Shown in pieces: positions 63,252-64,000 of a stretch of DNA of 64,000 bases. Made by a program: the position numbers and the translations under genes. Under the pieces are notes generated by a model that saw only the letters and a program-made list of their open reading frames with translations, was not told where the DNA came from and made no database searches. Origin of the DNA: Pisolithus tinctorius (taxonomy: Eukaryota; Basidiomycota; Agaricomycetes; Boletales; Pisolithaceae); NCBI GenBank assembly GCA_024663395.1, contig JANFAH010000003.1, positions 310,001 through 374,000 of the forward strand, read 5' to 3'. How positions within the stretch are numbered: the first letter of the stretch is position 1; every line of letters starts with the position of its first letter.

Positions 63252-64000
63252 ATGATACCTATACCATTGGAAAGGGATGACTCTAAGCTTTCCAGAGCAC
63301 TAAGGTTCAGTCAAAACAAAGCAATACATGCTGAGATACACCCTATTCTTTCCAAAAAGTGCATTGCAACACTTTTGTCCCTGACTGGTGAAATCATGAA
63401 ATGTGACCCTCTGATGGGATTGTGGGCATGGAGGATGGGAAAAAATGCTTACATAATAAACCACATGATCATCCAGATGATTTGTCAGCATGTAAACAAT
63501 GACAAACATTGGACTTGTACCATTAATCCTCCCTCTTTTACCACAACTCATGAAATCATCTCTCTAGCTCACATGGTCATTTTCTCAAGGAATTCTTATC
63601 AAATACTGGTGGCCACCACAGTGCCATCAGTATAACATGCTCTCAGAACCATCAGTCCCTTAAAAAACCTGCTGTCAGTCATTTCCTGGACTGTTTCCCC
63701 CCCATGCCTGATGTGTTCTGGGACTAATCAGTACTTGGAAGGCTGAAAATGTTGTGGAGGTCAATCTGGCACTTCAGAACATGATGTACAAACCAGTCCC
63801 CTCTCAACCAATGCATTTCTGGCACAGGGACAATGGTATGGAAGTTAGGGCAAGACAAAATCCTCTTTACCCCTGGGTGTCATCAGAAGGATATGCTACT
63901 GAACTGCCATGGAGCAGAATCCTGTGCTTCCATCTGGCCCTGAATGTTGCCTTTGGTCACATATGACCAAATAATCCTTCCCCAGTCATCTACAGTTCAG
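63252..64000. other. No identifiable gene
   Basis: CpG-poor. A + frame of 127 codons (63252-63635) and shorter frames show no motif. The N-terminal exons of the tyrosine recombinase relic would be expected here on the minus strand, but I cannot recognise them. Confidence 0.3.

Overview
The window looks like a transposon-packed segment of a basidiomycete (Agaricomycete) genome, probably from a species with a strongly expanded mobile-element load. The evidence is short 45-60 bp GT-AG introns, a Plavaka-type transposase, PIF/Harbinger, pogo/Tigger and tyrosine-recombinase genes, several Ty3/gypsy lineages, a DUF6532-type gene and an NLR-associated ubiquitin-like gene of the kind known from mushrooms. 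Almost nothing in it is an intact host gene. Host sequence is limited to truncated or duplicated gene pieces: a dienoyl-CoA isomerase, a short-chain dehydrogenase and two copies of the first part of APC11.

Layout. 0-12.2 kb: a PIF/Harbinger element (452-5339, TSD TAA) carrying a second 1.84-kb repeat inside it, then remains of chromovirus-type Ty3 elements broken up by solo LTRs with clear target-site duplications. 12.2-37.4 kb: one five-level nest. A Harbinger element (12220-37389, TSD TTA) was hit by Ty3 element A (14455-36380, LTRs of exactly 1028 bp, + strand). The RT gene of A was hit by solo LTR B2 (18964-30387). B2 was hit by solo LTR C2 (19180-29885). C2 was hit by a full-length 10-kb Ty3 element C (19735-29782, LTRs of exactly 655 bp, minus strand). 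37.4-41.7 kb: diverged repeat and host debris with an ECH1 fragment. 41.7-49.3 kb: Plavaka transposase relic with a solo LTR in it, a second copy of the 1.84-kb repeat with an open 220-codon frame, and a multi-exon DUF6532 gene. 49.6-51.5 kb: pogo/Tigger transposase. 51.8-61.2 kb: low-coding sequence with an SDR fragment, two long duplicated blocks and a partial NLR/ubiquitin-like gene. 61.28-62.10 kb: an 825-bp near-perfect foldback. 62.3-63.2 kb: tyrosine recombinase relic.

The most interesting system is in elements A and C. Both are gag-pro-RT-RH-IN elements with the same primer-binding-site sequence type and a GGGTTTT -1 slippery site exactly at the pro/RT junction. Both have about 2.1-2.3 kb between pol and the 3' LTR containing a gene on the opposite strand. 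In C this antisense gene is an apparently intact four-exon gene (20701-21797) for a 314-residue protein with a perfect Zn(II)2Cys6 spacing and a C-terminal helical/coiled-coil stretch, with its own TATA-like motif. In A the same gene is recognisable, with identical 29-residue cluster spacing, but broken by stops. Both elements also carry a short perfect hairpin about 20 bp before the 3' LTR, and in C this motif is repeated just after pol so that the two copies bracket the antisense gene.

Decay is dominated by C-to-T changes at CpG: the internal stops of A are mostly TGA, and two target-site duplications differ only by CG versus CA. Element C remains visibly CpG-rich against CpG-poor older repeats, in agreement with the nesting order.
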